In this document: one piece after another, positions 1-9,671 of the stretch
Numbering within the stretch: the stretch's first letter is position 1
How the letters are laid out: each line of letters begins with the position of its first letter
NCBI GenBank assembly: GCA_018388625.1
Contig: CP074402.1
Span: 2,604,001-2,668,000, forward strand
Source: Nocardiopsis eucommiae
GTDB taxonomy: Bacteria > Actinomycetota > Actinomycetes > Streptosporangiales > Streptosporangiaceae
DNA length: 64,000 nucleotides
Reading direction: 5' to 3'
Notes under the pieces: generated by a model
Told to the model about the DNA's origin: nothing
Database searches by the model: none
Seen by the model: the letters and a program-made list of their open reading frames with translations, nothing else
Translations under genes and position numbers: made by a program

Positions 1-42
1 GCGGGGTCGGGGGTGGCTGGGGGGTGGTCCGAAGGGCGGGAC

Positions 43-959
43 TCAGTCGTCGCGGAGTCCCGCGGTGATCGCCTCGGTGTTGGCGCGCATCATCTCCAGG
101 TAGGTCTCGGCGCCGCCGCCCTCCTGACTCAGGGACTCGGTGAAGAGCGGGACCACCTCGATCTCCACCCCGGCCTCCTCGGCCATCACGGTGGCCAGGC
201 GGTCGGGCTGGGAGGAGTCCGCGAAGACGGCGGAGACGCCCGCCTCCGCCACGGCGTCGGAGAGGTCCTTGAGGTCGGAGGTGCTGGGCGAGGCTAGGGT
301 GGTCCCACTGGGGATCACCGCTCCGACGACCTCGAAGTCGTAGCGGTCCGCGAGGTAGCCGAAGACGTGGTGGTTGGTGACGAGCCTGCGGTTCCCGGCG
401 GGCAGGGCGGCGAACTCCTCGCCCATCCACGCGTCGAGCTCGTCCACCTCGGCCGCGTACGACTCGGCGTTGGCGCGCACGGTGTCCGCGTCGACCCCGT
501 CGACCTCCTCGATCACGCGCTCCGCGATCAGGTCGACGGCCAGCCCGACCCGGCCCGGGTCGGTCCAGAAGTGCGGATCGGGCTCGCCCTCGCTCTCGTC
601 CGAGGTGTAGGGCAGCGGGTCGACGCCCGCGCCGACCTCCAGGGCGGGTACCCCGGCCTCCTCGGCGGCGGCCACGTTGCGGGCGACCCCCTCCTCCAGG
701 CCGAGGCCGTTGTGCACGACCAGGTCGGCGTTCTCCAGGGTCGCGGCCTCACGGGCGGAGATCGCGAAGGAGTGCGGGTCGGTGTCGGGCGGCATCAGCA
801 CGGTCACCGGAGCCTGGTCACCGACGATCCGCGCGGTGACGTCACCGAGGATGTTGGTGGTCACCACGACCCCGGTGCCGTCTCCCTCCGAGGAACAGGA
901 GACCAGGGTGAGGGTGAGCGATGAGGCCGCGAGCACGGCGAGGGGAGTCGGGGCAGCAT
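43..959 (-). CDS. aztC: Zinc ABC transporter substrate-binding lipoprotein (AztC-like)
   Basis: This is the extracellular zinc-capture lipoprotein of an AztABCD-type importer (cluster A-I binding protein). The open frame starts at GTG 936. An ATG at 959 lies just after the aztD stop, and adding one C to the CTCCCC run near 945 gives a signal peptide reading MLPRLPLAVLAASS with lipobox LVSC. Candidate zinc ligands are the His in DPHSF, DPHFW and NHHVFGY and the Asp in FADSSQ, which fits the ZnuA/AztC set of three His and one acidic residue. It has about 305 residues, normal for the family. It is the last gene of the run aztB-aztD-aztC. The break near the start is probably a sequence error. Family assignment is firm; zinc specificity rests on context and the Zur box. 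Confidence 0.82.
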
Positions 960-964
960 GGCGG

Positions 965-2147
965 TCACCGTCCGGTCTGGATCATCAGGTGCGGCGCGAT
1001 CCCCGGTTCGAGGGTGCGGGCCACACGGAGGTCGTCGGCGTAGTCGATCTCGTGGACGACCCCGGCCCCGGGATCGCTGACGTAGGCGCGGGAGGTGTCG
1101 GCCACGAGTGTGGGCGGGTGCTCGGGGTTCACCGCGTCCAGCAGGGGGTGGCCGCCTCCTCCTCGCCGGTCTCCGGGTCGAGCGCGCGCAGGGTTCCGTC
1201 GTCGGCCAGGGCCAGGATCGGCCCCTCCTCACCGGTCGCCGTCGCGGCCACGGTGCCGGGCTGGTCGTGGGCGCGCCACTCGGGGACGGCCAGATCCAGG
1301 ACCCACAGGGTGTCGTCGTCGGGGAGCGCGGCCAGGACGGCGGACCCGGAGCGGTGGTGGAGGGGGCCGGCGCGTTCCTCACCGGGGTGGGGGAGGGTCG
1401 CGGCCTCCAGTTCGCCGTCCTCCTCGGTGATGTGGAGGGTCCCCTCCGCGCAACCGACCACCAGGCCCCTGCGGGTGACGGCGGCACCGTCGGGGTCGGT
1501 GCAGGTCGCGTCGGGCGAGGCGAGGGGGTGCCGTCGCGGTCGAGCACACCGACCGTCCCCTCGGCGTCCACGGTGACCAGGGCCCCCTGGTAGGGGTGGG
1601 CCGAGGTCCCCTCGTCGAGGGAGGGCCCGGCGGTGGTGACCGACCCCTCCTCCAGTTCCGTGCGTTCCAGCAGCAGTGACGTCCCCTGCGTGGTGAGGGA
1701 GGTCAGAGCGGTGTCGGTGACCACGTGCGCGGGGCCGGGGAGGTCCAGGGAACCGACGTGCCCGGAGCCGGTCCGGTAGTAGTGGTTGTGGTCTCCGTGG
1801 TCCACGGTCCACACGCCGCTGTCGAAGACCTCGGTGGTCCCCTCATCGGATGAACTCAGGTACGCGAAGCGGCCGTCGCCCCGGACGCCGTCCACCCCGG
1901 GGACCTCGCCCAGCTCCGTGACCTCCTCGGTGAGCAGGTCCAGGAGTCGCACCCGGCCGGTGTCGGTGTCGGCCACGACCAGCCGGAGCTGGGGCTCGGC
2001 GGCCTCCTCGGCCCCCTCGACGTAACCGTGGGGCGTCTCCTCCTCCACGGGCTCGGGTTCCGCGGCGGAGTCGCCGCCGGAGCAGCCAGCCAGCAGGATG
2101 ATCAGGGCGGCCGCTCCCAGGGCGGCGGTGCGGTGTCGGCGGGTCAC
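965..2147 (-). CDS. aztD: Zinc chaperone lipoprotein AztD-like (two frame breaks)
   Basis: Periplasmic or cell-surface beta-propeller protein that in characterised AztABCD systems hands zinc to AztC. It starts at GTG 2147, overlapping the aztB stop, with signal peptide AALGAAALIILLAGC. A His-rich stretch (VDHGDHNHYYRTGSGH) is a plausible zinc site, followed by blade-like repeats such as GTLHITEEDGELEAATLPHP and ILALADDGTLRALDPETGEE. Frame breaks near 1530 and 1145 each need one extra base in a run of C. The corrected C terminus ends APHLMIQTGR just before aztC. The family call comes from the His motif, the repeats and the position between aztB and aztC. Confidence 0.7.
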
Positions 2148-3044
2148 GGTGTCAGCGTTCCTTCCAGGGTGGTGGGCGGGGGCGCGTGGTCGGCGGGGGT
2201 TCGCCGGTCGGGGGCGTCGTCGGGCGAATCCGCGCGAGCGCGCGCCGGAGGCCAGGGCCGAGACGAAGAAGAAGGCCACCGCCGTGGCCGCGATGCTGGC
2301 CCCGGCCGCCGTCTCCCAGTGCCAGGAGACGAGCAGTCCGACGTAGGTGGCGGCGCCGCCCAGCAGCGCGGCGGTGAGCATGATGCCCGGGATGCTCCTG
2401 GCCCAGAGCAGAGCCGTGGCGGGCGGGGCGATGAGCAGACCGAACACCAGCAGGGTGCCGACCACGTGGAACGACGCGACCACGGCGAGCGTGACCAGGC
2501 CCAGCAGAGCGGCGTGCGCGACGCGCGGCGCCAGGCCCAGGGTGTGCGCCTTGCGGTGGTCGAAGGCCAGGGCGACGAACGCCCGGTGCCCGACCACCGC
2601 GACCACCAGGGCGGCGGCGAGGGAGAGCCCCAGGTGGAGCAGGTCCCGCTCACGCACGCCCAGGACGTCGCCGAAGAGGAACGCGGTGAGGTCGACCGCG
2701 AAGGACGCCGAGTGCGAGACCAGGATCACGCCGACCGAGAGCATCCCCACGAACAACAGGCCGATGCTCGTGTCCTGCGACAGCCGGGGTGAGCGGCTCA
2801 GCGCGGTGACCCCGGCGGCCATGGCCCCGGCCGCCAGGGCGGCGCCCAGGAACAGGCTCTGTCCGAACAGCGCGGCCAGTGCCACCCCGGGCAGCATGCC
2901 GTGCGACATCGCGTCCCCGAGGAAGGCCATGCCCCGCAGGACCACCCAGGTGCCCGCGATCGCGCAGACGGCCGAGACGAGGAGCCCCGCCCAGAGCGCA
3001 CGCTGGACGAACGTGACCCCGAAGGGTTCGATCAGTGCTTCCAT
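2144..3044 (-). CDS. aztB: Zinc ABC transporter permease (AztB/ZnuB family)
   Basis: Multi-spanning ABC-3 family permease for zinc or manganese. The start ATG 3044 gives MEALIEPFGVTFVQRALWAG, followed by about eight hydrophobic segments. The family signature GMAFLGDAMSHGMLPGVAL is at residues 40-60 and HVVGTLLVFGLLIAPPATA lies toward the C terminus. As written, the frame runs on into aztD. A one-base correction near 2235 restores a stop at 2144 that overlaps the aztD start, so the read-through is not a fusion. It is divergent from aztA, and the shared spacer holds the Zur box. Little ribosome-binding sequence is visible before the ATG. Confidence 0.82.
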
Positions 3045-3057
3045 AGTGGGAGACTCT

Positions 3058-3082
3058 ACAACGATAATCGTTTTCGTTTTCA
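3058..3082. promoter_or_regulatory. Zur box between aztB and aztA
   Basis: The sequence ACAACGATAATCGTTTTCG at 3058-3076 contains the near-palindrome AACGATAATCGTT, extended by TTTTCA to 3082. On the other strand it reads GAAAACGATTATCGTT, very close to actinobacterial zinc-uptake-regulator sites. The identical 19 bases recur at 33036-33054. Position between two divergent zinc-transport units suggests it represses both when zinc is replete. Confidence 0.75.
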
Positions 3083-3133
3083 CATCGGGTCGGATCAGAC
3101 CAACCCGACACACCAGGAACGGAGGTCGCGAGG

Positions 3134-3767
3134 ATGAGGGTCGACCACGTGTACGCGGGCTACGACGGCACGGACGTCCTGCGGGGCGTCACCGCCGAGA
3201 TCCCCGAAGGGGCCGTCACCGCCCTGGTCGGAGCCAACGGCGCGGGCAAGTCCACCCTGCTCGGGGTCCTGGCGGGCACGATCACCCCTCGGAGCGGAAG
3301 GGTGGTCCCGGCGCGCGGCGGTCGCCCGGCGTTCGTCGTGCAGCGCAGCGCGGTCCCGGACGCCCTGCCCCTCACCGTGCGCGCCACCGTGGCCATGGGC
3401 CGCTGGGCGCACCGGGGTGGTGGCGCCCGCTCACCCGGAACGACCGCCGGGTGGTCGACCGACGTATGGAACAGGCCGGGGTCGCGGACCTGGCCGACCG
3501 CAGGCTGGGGGAGCTCTCCGGGGGCAGCGCCAACGCGCCCTCATCGCCCAGGGGCTGGCTCAGGAAGCGAACCTGCTGCTGCTGGACGAACCCTCGGCGG
3601 GGCTGGACCACCACTCCGTGAACCGTGTTCGGGAGCTGGTCGCCGAGGTCGCCGCCGAGGGCGTCACCGTGGTGCACGCCACCCACTTCGCCGAGGAGGC
3701 GCGGGGCGCGGACCACGTCCTGTCCCTGGAGTCGGGCCGCGTGGTCGTCCCCGATCCCGACCGGTGA
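3134..3767 (+). CDS. aztA: Zinc ABC transporter ATPase (AztA-like; two frame breaks)
   Basis: Cytoplasmic ATPase that should power the AztB permease. ATG 3134 follows a good GGAGG. Walker A is GANGAGKST, the signature is LSGGQRQRALIAQGL after correction, and Walker B is LLLLDEPSAGLDHH, followed by the switch His in VVHATH. Breaks occur near 3418 and 3520. The corrected protein has about 211 residues, short but usual for metal ABC ATPases. It stands alone on the + strand, divergent from aztB-aztD-aztC. No other gene of the system follows it. Confidence 0.8.
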
Positions 3768-3981
3768 GTCCCGTGTCGGTCGCGGGTCCGGGTCCGCTCG
3801 GTGCCCGGGGCGGTCCCGATGGGCCGGTGGACGCCGGGTCGGGGAACGGCGGACGAGTGGACCAGTGGATCTGGAGACGGGACCGCCCGGGCGCGGATCC
3901 CGTGGTGCTCGTCACTCGTGGGTAAGGGCAGGCTCCCCTTGGTTTGGCCTTCTCGGGGTCGCCCGGCATAGCCTGTGTGAC

Positions 3982-4791
3982 GTGGTCAGACAAGGCAGGG
4001 CGGTGCGCGAGCGATCGGGGGCGGTGGAGAACCGCAGGCTTCCCTCGTACGGCGCGGGCGAGATCGACGTCCCCTACGTGGTTCACGGCACCGACGAGGT
4101 GATCGCGCGCGACACCTACTGGGAGGAGCACTCGCACCCCACGCACGAGCTGCTCTGGAACCTGCGCGGCGCCTCCACCGCCACGACCGGCGCACGGGTG
4201 TGGACCATCACCCCGTCGGTCGGCCTGTGGATTCCGGCCGGGACGCCCCACTCCGGATGGACCCCGGCGGGGACCTGGCACCACGCGGCCCAGTTCAGCG
4301 TGCACGCGGTCCCGGCCATCGCGGACACCACCGTCGCGGTGGAGGTCACCCCGCTCCTGCGCCTGTTGCTCGAACGGCTCAACACTGACGGCCTGGACCG
4401 GGAGTCGCGTGCCAGGACCGAGGCCGTGGTGCTCGACCTGCTGGCCCCGGCGCCGGTCGAGTTGCTGCTGAGGATCCCCGAGTCCGCGCTGCTGGAGCCG
4501 ATCGTCGCCGCCGTGCGCGCGGACCCGGCGGACGACACGACCCTGGCCGCGTGGGCCGCGCGGCTCGGTGTCAGCACCCGCACCATCACGCGGGCCTTCC
4601 GCGCGCAGACCGGGCTCGGGTTCAGCCAGTGGTCGACGGCCGCGCGGGTGCAGCACGCGATCACGCTGCTGTCGGTGGGGGAGGAGATCGAGGAGGTGGC
4701 CGAGCGGGTCGGCTACCACTCCGCGAGCGCGTTCGGCGCGGTCTTCCGGAGGGTGACGGGCATGAGCCCCGGGCGGTTCCGGGTCCAGTGA
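3982..4791 (+). CDS. AraC-family transcriptional regulator
   Basis: About 255-270 residues. The N-terminal half is a cupin-like sensing domain (EEHSHPTHELLWNLRG, then WIPAGTPHSGW), and the C terminus carries the two AraC helix-turn-helix motifs (LGVSTRTITRAFRAQTGLGF and EVAERVGYHSASAFGAVFRR). GTG codons at 3982, 4003 and 4024 are all possible starts; 4024 has a G-rich ribosome-binding site and fits the family length best. It lies 130 bases upstream of the siderophore-uptake operon and may activate it, as AraC-type siderophore sensors do elsewhere; that link is inference. The 3768-3981 spacer holds no other gene. Confidence 0.78.
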   Translation: MVRQGRAVRERSGAVENRRLPSYGAGEIDVPYVVHGTDEVIARDTYWEEHSHPTHELLWNLRGASTATTGARVWTITPSVGLWIPAGTPHSGWTPAGTWHHAAQFSVHAVPAIADTTVAVEVTPLLRLLLERLNTDGLDRESRARTEAVVLDLLAPAPVELLLRIPESALLEPIVAAVRADPADDTTLAAWAARLGVSTRTITRAFRAQTGLGFSQWSTAARVQHAITLLSVGEEIEEVAERVGYHSASAFGAVFRRVTGMSPGRFRVQ

Positions 4792-4867
4792 CGGCGGAAT
4801 GTCCGTTCCGCGAGGTTCGGTGTCCCTTTCGAGCGATTGCGAACCAACTGAGTGCACCCTAAATTCG

Positions 4868-4883
4868 GTTAGGCAAACCTAAC
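4868..4883. promoter_or_regulatory. Iron box (DmdR/IdeR site) upstream of siderophore uptake operon
   Basis: GTTAGGCAAACCTAAC is a perfect inverted repeat (GTTAGG, CAAA, CCTAAC) and matches the DtxR/IdeR iron-box pattern. It sits 39 bases before the ATG of the binding-protein gene at 4922, consistent with iron-dependent repression of the whole operon. Confidence 0.8.
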
Positions 4884-4921
4884 TCCCGGTTTCCGGGGTT
4901 GGTCACCACCGGAAGGACACC

Positions 4922-5947
4922 ATGACCCGCGCCCCACGGCTGGCCGCGATCGCCACCGCCGCACTCATCCCCCTCACCCTCGCCGCGTGCTCCTCCTCAC
5001 CCTCCGGGGAGGGCGACGGCGCCTCCGGCGACTGGACCCCCGTCACCGTCGAGCACGCCCTCGGAACGACCACCATCGACTCCGAGCCGGAACGGGTCGC
5101 CACGGTCAACTGGGCCAACCACGAGGTCCCGCTCGCCCTGGGCGTCGTCCCGGTCGGCATGGCCGCCGCCACCTTCGGTGACGACGACGACAACGGCGTG
5201 CTCCCGTGGGTCGAGGAGAAGCTCGAGGAGCTGGACGCCGAGACGCCCGTCCTCTTCGACGAGACCGACGGCATCGACTTCGAGGCCGTCGCCGACACCC
5301 GGCCCGACGTCATCCTCGCCGCGTACTCCGGCCTCACGCAGGAGGACTACGACACCCTCAGCGAGATCGCCCCCGTCGTCGCCTACCCGGAGACGGCCTG
5401 GGGCACCTCCTGGCGCGACACCATCGAGCTCAACAGCGCCGCCATCGGCAGGGCCGACGAGGGCGCCGAGCTCATCGCCGACCTGGAGGCCGAGATCGAC
5501 GCCGCGGTCGCCGAGTACCCGCAGATCGAGGGCGCGGCGGCGATGTTCATGACGCACGTGGACACCACCGACCTCAGCGAGGTCAGCTTCTACACGACCC
5601 ACGACACCCGGGCGCTGTTCTTCGAGGACATCGGCATGGTCACCCCCGAGAGCGTCGCCACCGCCTCCGCCGAGACCGACCAGTTCTCCCTCACCCACAG
5701 CGCCGAGCAGGCCGACGCCTTCGACGACGTCGAGATCATCGTCACCTACGGCGGCGAGGAGCTGGTCGAGGCGCTGGAGGGCGACCCGCTGCTGTCGCAG
5801 ATGCCCGCCGTCGAGAACGCGGCCGTGGTGAACCTGCCCGGTGACAGCCCGCTCGGCACCGCCGCGAACCCGACCCCGCTGTCGATCTCGTGGATCCTCG
5901 ACGACTACCTGTCGCTCCTGGCCGAGGCCGCTGACGGAGCGCAGTGA
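4922..5947 (+). CDS. Iron-siderophore ABC transporter substrate-binding lipoprotein
   Basis: FecB/FhuD-type (cluster A-II) binding protein, 341 residues. The signal peptide is MTRAPRLAAIATAALIPLTL with lipobox LAAC at residues 20-23. The fold is recognisable from HALGTTTIDSEPERVATVNW, RPDVILAAYSGLTQEDY and the C-terminal ISWILDDYLSLLAEA. It is the first gene of a four-gene importer whose members overlap by four bases each, behind an iron box at 4868. The exact siderophore cannot be read from sequence. Confidence 0.88.
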   Translation: MTRAPRLAAIATAALIPLTLAACSSSPSGEGDGASGDWTPVTVEHALGTTTIDSEPERVATVNWANHEVPLALGVVPVGMAAATFGDDDDNGVLPWVEEKLEELDAETPVLFDETDGIDFEAVADTRPDVILAAYSGLTQEDYDTLSEIAPVVAYPETAWGTSWRDTIELNSAAIGRADEGAELIADLEAEIDAAVAEYPQIEGAAAMFMTHVDTTDLSEVSFYTTHDTRALFFEDIGMVTPESVATASAETDQFSLTHSAEQADAFDDVEIIVTYGGEELVEALEGDPLLSQMPAVENAAVVNLPGDSPLGTAANPTPLSISWILDDYLSLLAEAADGAQ

Positions 5948-6987
5948 CCACCCGAACCGCATCCCCTGAGGCGGGGGCCGCCGCCGTGCGGTCCCCGCGC
6001 CGGGGCAGGCCCCTCTGGCTGCTCCTGGTCCTCGCCGTCCTGCTGGTCCTGATGTTCCTCTCCGTCTCGGTCGGATCCCGCGACGTCCAGTGGGCCGACA
6101 TCGTGGCGGCCTTCGGCGGATCGGCCGAGGGCTTCGACGAGGCGGCCGTGGCCAAACGCATCCCACGGACCCTGCTCGCCGTGCTCGTGGGCGCGGCGCT
6201 CGGGGTCTCGGGCGCGGTCATGCAGGGCGTGACCCGCAACCCGCTGGCCGACCCCGGCATCCTGGGCGTGAACATGGGTGCCTCGCTGGCCGTCGTCATC
6301 GGCATGGCCCACCTCGGCCTGGCCACGGCCACCGGCTTCATCTGGGCCGGTATCGTCGGCGCGGCCGTCACGGCCCTGTTCGTGCACGTCATCGGATCCC
6401 TGGGTCGGGGAGGCGCGAGCCCGCTGAAGCTGGCGCTGGCCGGTGCGGCCACCTCCGCCGCGCTGTCCTCGTTCATCAGCGCCGTCGTGCTGCCCCGCAA
6501 CGACATCGCCGACGGGGTCCGCTCCTGGCAGATCGGCGGTGTGGGCGGCGGCACGTTCGCGTCCATCTCCCACGTACTGCCCTTCCTGGTGGTCGGGTTC
6601 GTCGTGTGCCTGCTCTCCGCCCGGGGCCTCAACCTCCTGGCGCTGGGCGACGACCTCGCCGCCGGACTGGGCGAGCGCGTCGCGATCTCGCGGGTCACCG
6701 CCTCGGTCGGCTCCGTCGTGCTGTGCGGCGCCAGCACCGCCGTCACCGGCCCGATCGGGTTCGTCGGCCTCGTGATCCCGCACGTGTGCCGCCTGCTCGT
6801 GGGCGTCGACCACCGCTGGCTGCTGCCGTTCTCGGCCCTGACCGGCGCCGCGCTGCTGACCGCCGCCGACGTGGTCGGCCGCGTGGTGGCCCGCCCCGGA
6901 CAGATCGATGTGGGGATCGTGACCGCGCTGGTGGGCGCCCCCTTCTTCATCTACATCGTCCGACGTCAGAAGGTTCGTTCCCTGTGA
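5944..6987 (+). CDS. FecCD-family siderophore permease
   Basis: Iron-chelate uptake permease of 347 residues with roughly ten hydrophobic spans. Hallmarks are RIPRTLLAVLVGAALGVSGA, the QGVTRNPLADPGILGVNMGA loop and GPIGFVGLVIPHVCRLLVGV near the C terminus. The start overlaps the binding-protein stop (GTGA). It forms a heterodimer with the next permease, and the pair is energised by the ATPase at 8014. Confidence 0.9.
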   Translation: MTTRTASPEAGAAAVRSPRRGRPLWLLLVLAVLLVLMFLSVSVGSRDVQWADIVAAFGGSAEGFDEAAVAKRIPRTLLAVLVGAALGVSGAVMQGVTRNPLADPGILGVNMGASLAVVIGMAHLGLATATGFIWAGIVGAAVTALFVHVIGSLGRGGASPLKLALAGAATSAALSSFISAVVLPRNDIADGVRSWQIGGVGGGTFASISHVLPFLVVGFVVCLLSARGLNLLALGDDLAAGLGERVAISRVTASVGSVVLCGASTAVTGPIGFVGLVIPHVCRLLVGVDHRWLLPFSALTGAALLTAADVVGRVVARPGQIDVGIVTALVGAPFFIYIVRRQKVRSL

Positions 6988-8017
6988 GCATCTCCACCGT
7001 CGAGACCGTCACGCGCGGTCGCGCGCGCCGGGCGCGGCGACGGCACACCATGATCGTCGTCCTCGCCCTCCTGCTCGTGGTCGGCTTCTCCGTCACCCTC
7101 ATGGTGGGACAGACCTTCTACCCGCCCGGTGACGTCGCCCGGGTGATCCTCGGCCAGGACGTCCCCGGAGCCTCCTTCACGGTCGGACGGCTCCGCCTGC
7201 CCCGCGCCGTGCTCGCGATCGCCGCCGGGGCCTGCTTCGGGCTGGCCGGAGTGACCTTCCAGACCATGCTGCGCAACCCCTGGCCAGCCCGGACATCATC
7301 GGTATCAGTGCCGGGGCGAGCGCGGCGGCGACCTTCGCGATCGTGGTGCTCTCCCTGGACGGGGCCGGGGTGTCGGTCTTCGCGATCGTCGCCGGGCTCG
7401 GGGTGGCGCTGGTGATCTACCTGCTGTCGTACAAGGACGGGGTCTCGGGCACCCGGCTCATCCTCATCGGCATCGGCGTCGCGGCCATGCTCCACAGCAT
7501 CACCTCCCACATCCTGGACCGCGCGGCCACCTGGGACCACCAGGAGGCGATGCGCTGGCTCACCGGGAGCCTCAACGGTGCCGGGTGGGGAGCGACCGTG
7601 CCGGTCGTCGTCGCGCTGGCGCTCATCACGCCGCTGCTCCTGGGCCAGGCCGGAAACCTCTCGGCCCTCCAACTGGGCGACGACACCGCCTCGGCGCTGG
7701 GCGTCCGGGTGGACCGCACCCGGCTCCTGGCGGTGGTCGGGGCGGTCGGGCTCATCGCCTTCGCCACCGCCGCGTCCGGGCCGATCGCCTTCGTGGCCTT
7801 CCTGTCCGGGCCGATCGCCGCCCGCCTGGTGGGCTCGGACGGCTCCCTGCTGGTGCCCTCCGCCCTGGTGGGCGCCCTCCTCGTCCTGGTCGCCGACTTC
7901 TGCGGTCAGTTCGCCTTCGGGACCCGGTTCCCCGTCGGGGTCGTCACCGGGGTACTCGGCGCCCCCTACCTCGTCTACCTCATCATCCGCAGCAACCGCG
8001 TGGGAGGCTCCCTGTGA
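6984..8017 (+). CDS. Second FecCD-family siderophore permease (one frame break)
   Basis: Partner permease of the preceding gene, starting at GTG 6984 with a four-base overlap. The N-terminal part runs to FQTMLRNP. The reading frame then breaks near 7280, in CAACCCCTGG. One extra C restores the conserved RNPLASPDIIGISAGASAAA and the rest of the protein follows, including SGPIAFVAFLSGPIAARLVG. The corrected length of about 345 residues is normal. The same conserved loop is broken in the same way in the permease at 44117-45230, which argues for sequencing error in C runs. Confidence 0.86.
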
Positions 8018-8826
8018 CCACGGACCACTCGCTCCTCGTCGAGGACCTGACGCTCGGGTACAAGGACCGCGACGTCATCGACTCCCTGGACCTGGCCGTG
8101 CCGCCGGGACGGATCACCGCGATCGTCGGCGCCAACGCCTGCGGCAAGTCCACCCTGCTGCGCTCGATGTCGCGGCTGCTGGCGCCGCGCTCCGGCCGGG
8201 TCCTGCTGGACGGCAGGGAGGTCCACCGCACGCAGCCGAAGGAGGTCGCGCGGACCCTGGGCCTGCTCCCGCAGTCACCGGTGGCCCCGGAGGGCATCAC
8301 GGTGAGCGACCTCGTGGGTCGTGGACGCCACCCCCACCAGCGGTTGTTCACCCGCTGGAGCAACGAGGACGACGAAGCGGTCGCGGAGGCCCTGGAGGCG
8401 ACCGGGACGGTGGAGCTCGCGGACCGGCCCGTGGACGAGCTCTCCGGCGGGCAGCGCCAGAGGGTGTGGATCGCCATGGCGCTGGCCCAGCGCACGGACC
8501 TGCTCCTGTTGGACGAACCGACCACGTTCCTGGACGTCAGTCACCAGGTGGAGGTCCTGGACCTGCTCACCGACCTCAACGCGTCGCGCGGGACCACGGT
8601 CGTGCTGGTCCTGCACGACCTCAACCTGGCTGCGCGCTACGCCGACCACCTGATCGCGCTCGCCGGGGGCGGGCTGCACGCGGCGGGTCCACCGGAGCGG
8701 GTGCTCACCCCGGAGACGGTGCGGGTGGTGTTCGGCATGGAGAGCCAGATCATCACCGACCCCACGTCGGGGAAGCCGTTGATGCTCCCCATCGGCCGAC
8801 ACCACCGGGCCGTGTCGGTGGACTGA
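8014..8826 (+). CDS. Siderophore ABC transporter ATPase (FepC/FhuC family)
   Basis: Cytoplasmic ATPase of 270 residues for the two permeases upstream; GTG 8014 overlaps the previous stop. Walker A is GANACGKST, the A-for-G variant common in this family. The signature is LSGGQRQRVWIAMALAQ, Walker B is LLLLDEPTTFLD, and the switch His lies in [14 protein letters not shown]. It ends the operon. All motifs are intact. Confidence 0.92.
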   Translation: MTTDHSLLVEDLTLGYKDRDVIDSLDLAVPPGRITAIVGANACGKSTLLRSMSRLLAPRSGRVLLDGREVHRTQPKEVARTLGLLPQSPVAPEGITVSDLVGRGRHPHQRLFTRWSNEDDEAVAEALEATGTVELADRPVDELSGGQRQRVWIAMALAQRTDLLLLDEPTTFLDVSHQVEVLDLLTDLNASRGTTVVLVLHDLNLAARYADHLIALAGGGLHAAGPPERVLTPETVRVVFGMESQIITDPTSGKPLMLPIGRHHRAVSVD

Positions 8827-8881
8827 GCGGCCCCGCACCGTCGGAGGGCGGCGGCCGACTGTGGGGTTGACAGAACTGGAT

Positions 8882-8900
8882 TGTGAGTGTGTACTCACAC
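8882..8900. promoter_or_regulatory. TetR operator (autoregulatory copy)
   Basis: TGTGAGTGTGTACTCACAC, an inverted repeat ending three bases before the TetR start at 8903. A near-identical 19-base site with two mismatches lies at 9571-9589, ahead of the cupredoxin gene. The pairing strongly suggests that the TetR protein represses itself and the copper-protein operon. Confidence 0.7.
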
Positions 8901-8902
8901 TC

Positions 8903-9477
8903 ATGAGTCCGAAAGACGGAGGGCGTTCGACGGCGGAGGCGCGCCGGGCCCTGATCCTGAGGCACGCGGTGTCCGCCTTCGCGAAGAGCGGGTACCACGC
9001 GACCCCGGTGACCGACATCGCTGACGCCGCCGGGATCTCCCAGGCCTACGTCTTCCGACTGTTCGGGAGCAAGCTGGGGCTGTTCACGGCGACGCTGGAA
9101 CTGTGCTTCGAGCGCGTGGAACAGGCCCTGCGGGAAGGGGCGGAGGGCTCCCTCGGGGGTTCGGCCGCCCAGGTCCTGGAGGGGATGGGCGACGCCTACG
9201 CGGCGCTGATCGCCGACCGGGACCTGCTCATGCTCCAGGTGCACGCCCAGAGCGCCACCGACGTCCCCGAGATCCGCGAGGCGTTCAGGAAGGGCTACGC
9301 CTCGGCGGTCACCCTGGCGCACTCGCTCTCGGGGGTACCCGCGACCAGGTCCAGTACTTCTTCGCCATGGGCCTGATGTGCCACCTGATCACCGCCCTCG
9401 ACCTGGACGAGGTGGACGCCCCGTGGGCGCGCACCCTGGCCGACGGCATGACCCACCACCCCCGATCCACGGGGTGA
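8903..9477 (+). CDS. TetR-family transcriptional regulator (one frame break)
   Basis: About 190 residues. The N-terminal DNA-binding helices are clear (RRALILRHAVSAFAKSGYHA, then ISQAYVFRLFGSKLGLF). The ligand-binding region continues through MLQVHAQSATDVPEIREAFR and is interrupted near 9335. A one-base correction joins it to QVQYFFAMGLMCHLITALDL and the stop at 9477. ATG 9478-proximal sequence has no gene up to 9671. The operator pair suggests it controls the cupredoxin and oxidase genes downstream. The inducer is unknown. Confidence 0.8.
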
Positions 9478-9570
9478 CGCGGCCGGAGCGGTCCGTCCCC
9501 TGACGTCCGCCCGAGTCGCCCCCTCCTCGTTCGTGCCCGCTGAGAGGCGGGCACTTATTCGACCCACGCC

Positions 9571-9589
9571 TGTGAGTGAGTGCTCACAC
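9571..9589. promoter_or_regulatory. TetR operator upstream of cupredoxin-oxidase operon
   Basis: TGTGAGTGAGTGCTCACAC, an inverted repeat (TGTGAG and CTCACA arms) matching the site at 8882-8900 at 17 of 19 positions. It lies 82 bases before the ATG at 9672, inside the 194-base spacer between the TetR gene and the cupredoxin gene. No other feature was seen in that spacer. Confidence 0.68.
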
Positions 9590-9671
9590 AATGGCTGTTT
9601 TCGACACCGTCGCCTCGCCCCGCAGCGGTCCGCAACCCCGCGAACGACCCCCGACCCTGAGAGGCGACGCC

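Noticed and set aside
861..3113. Apparent 750-residue fusion of AztB and AztD
   Set aside because: A one-base correction near 2235 gives an AztB stop overlapping the AztD start; each half has its own family features, including a lipoprotein signal on AztD.
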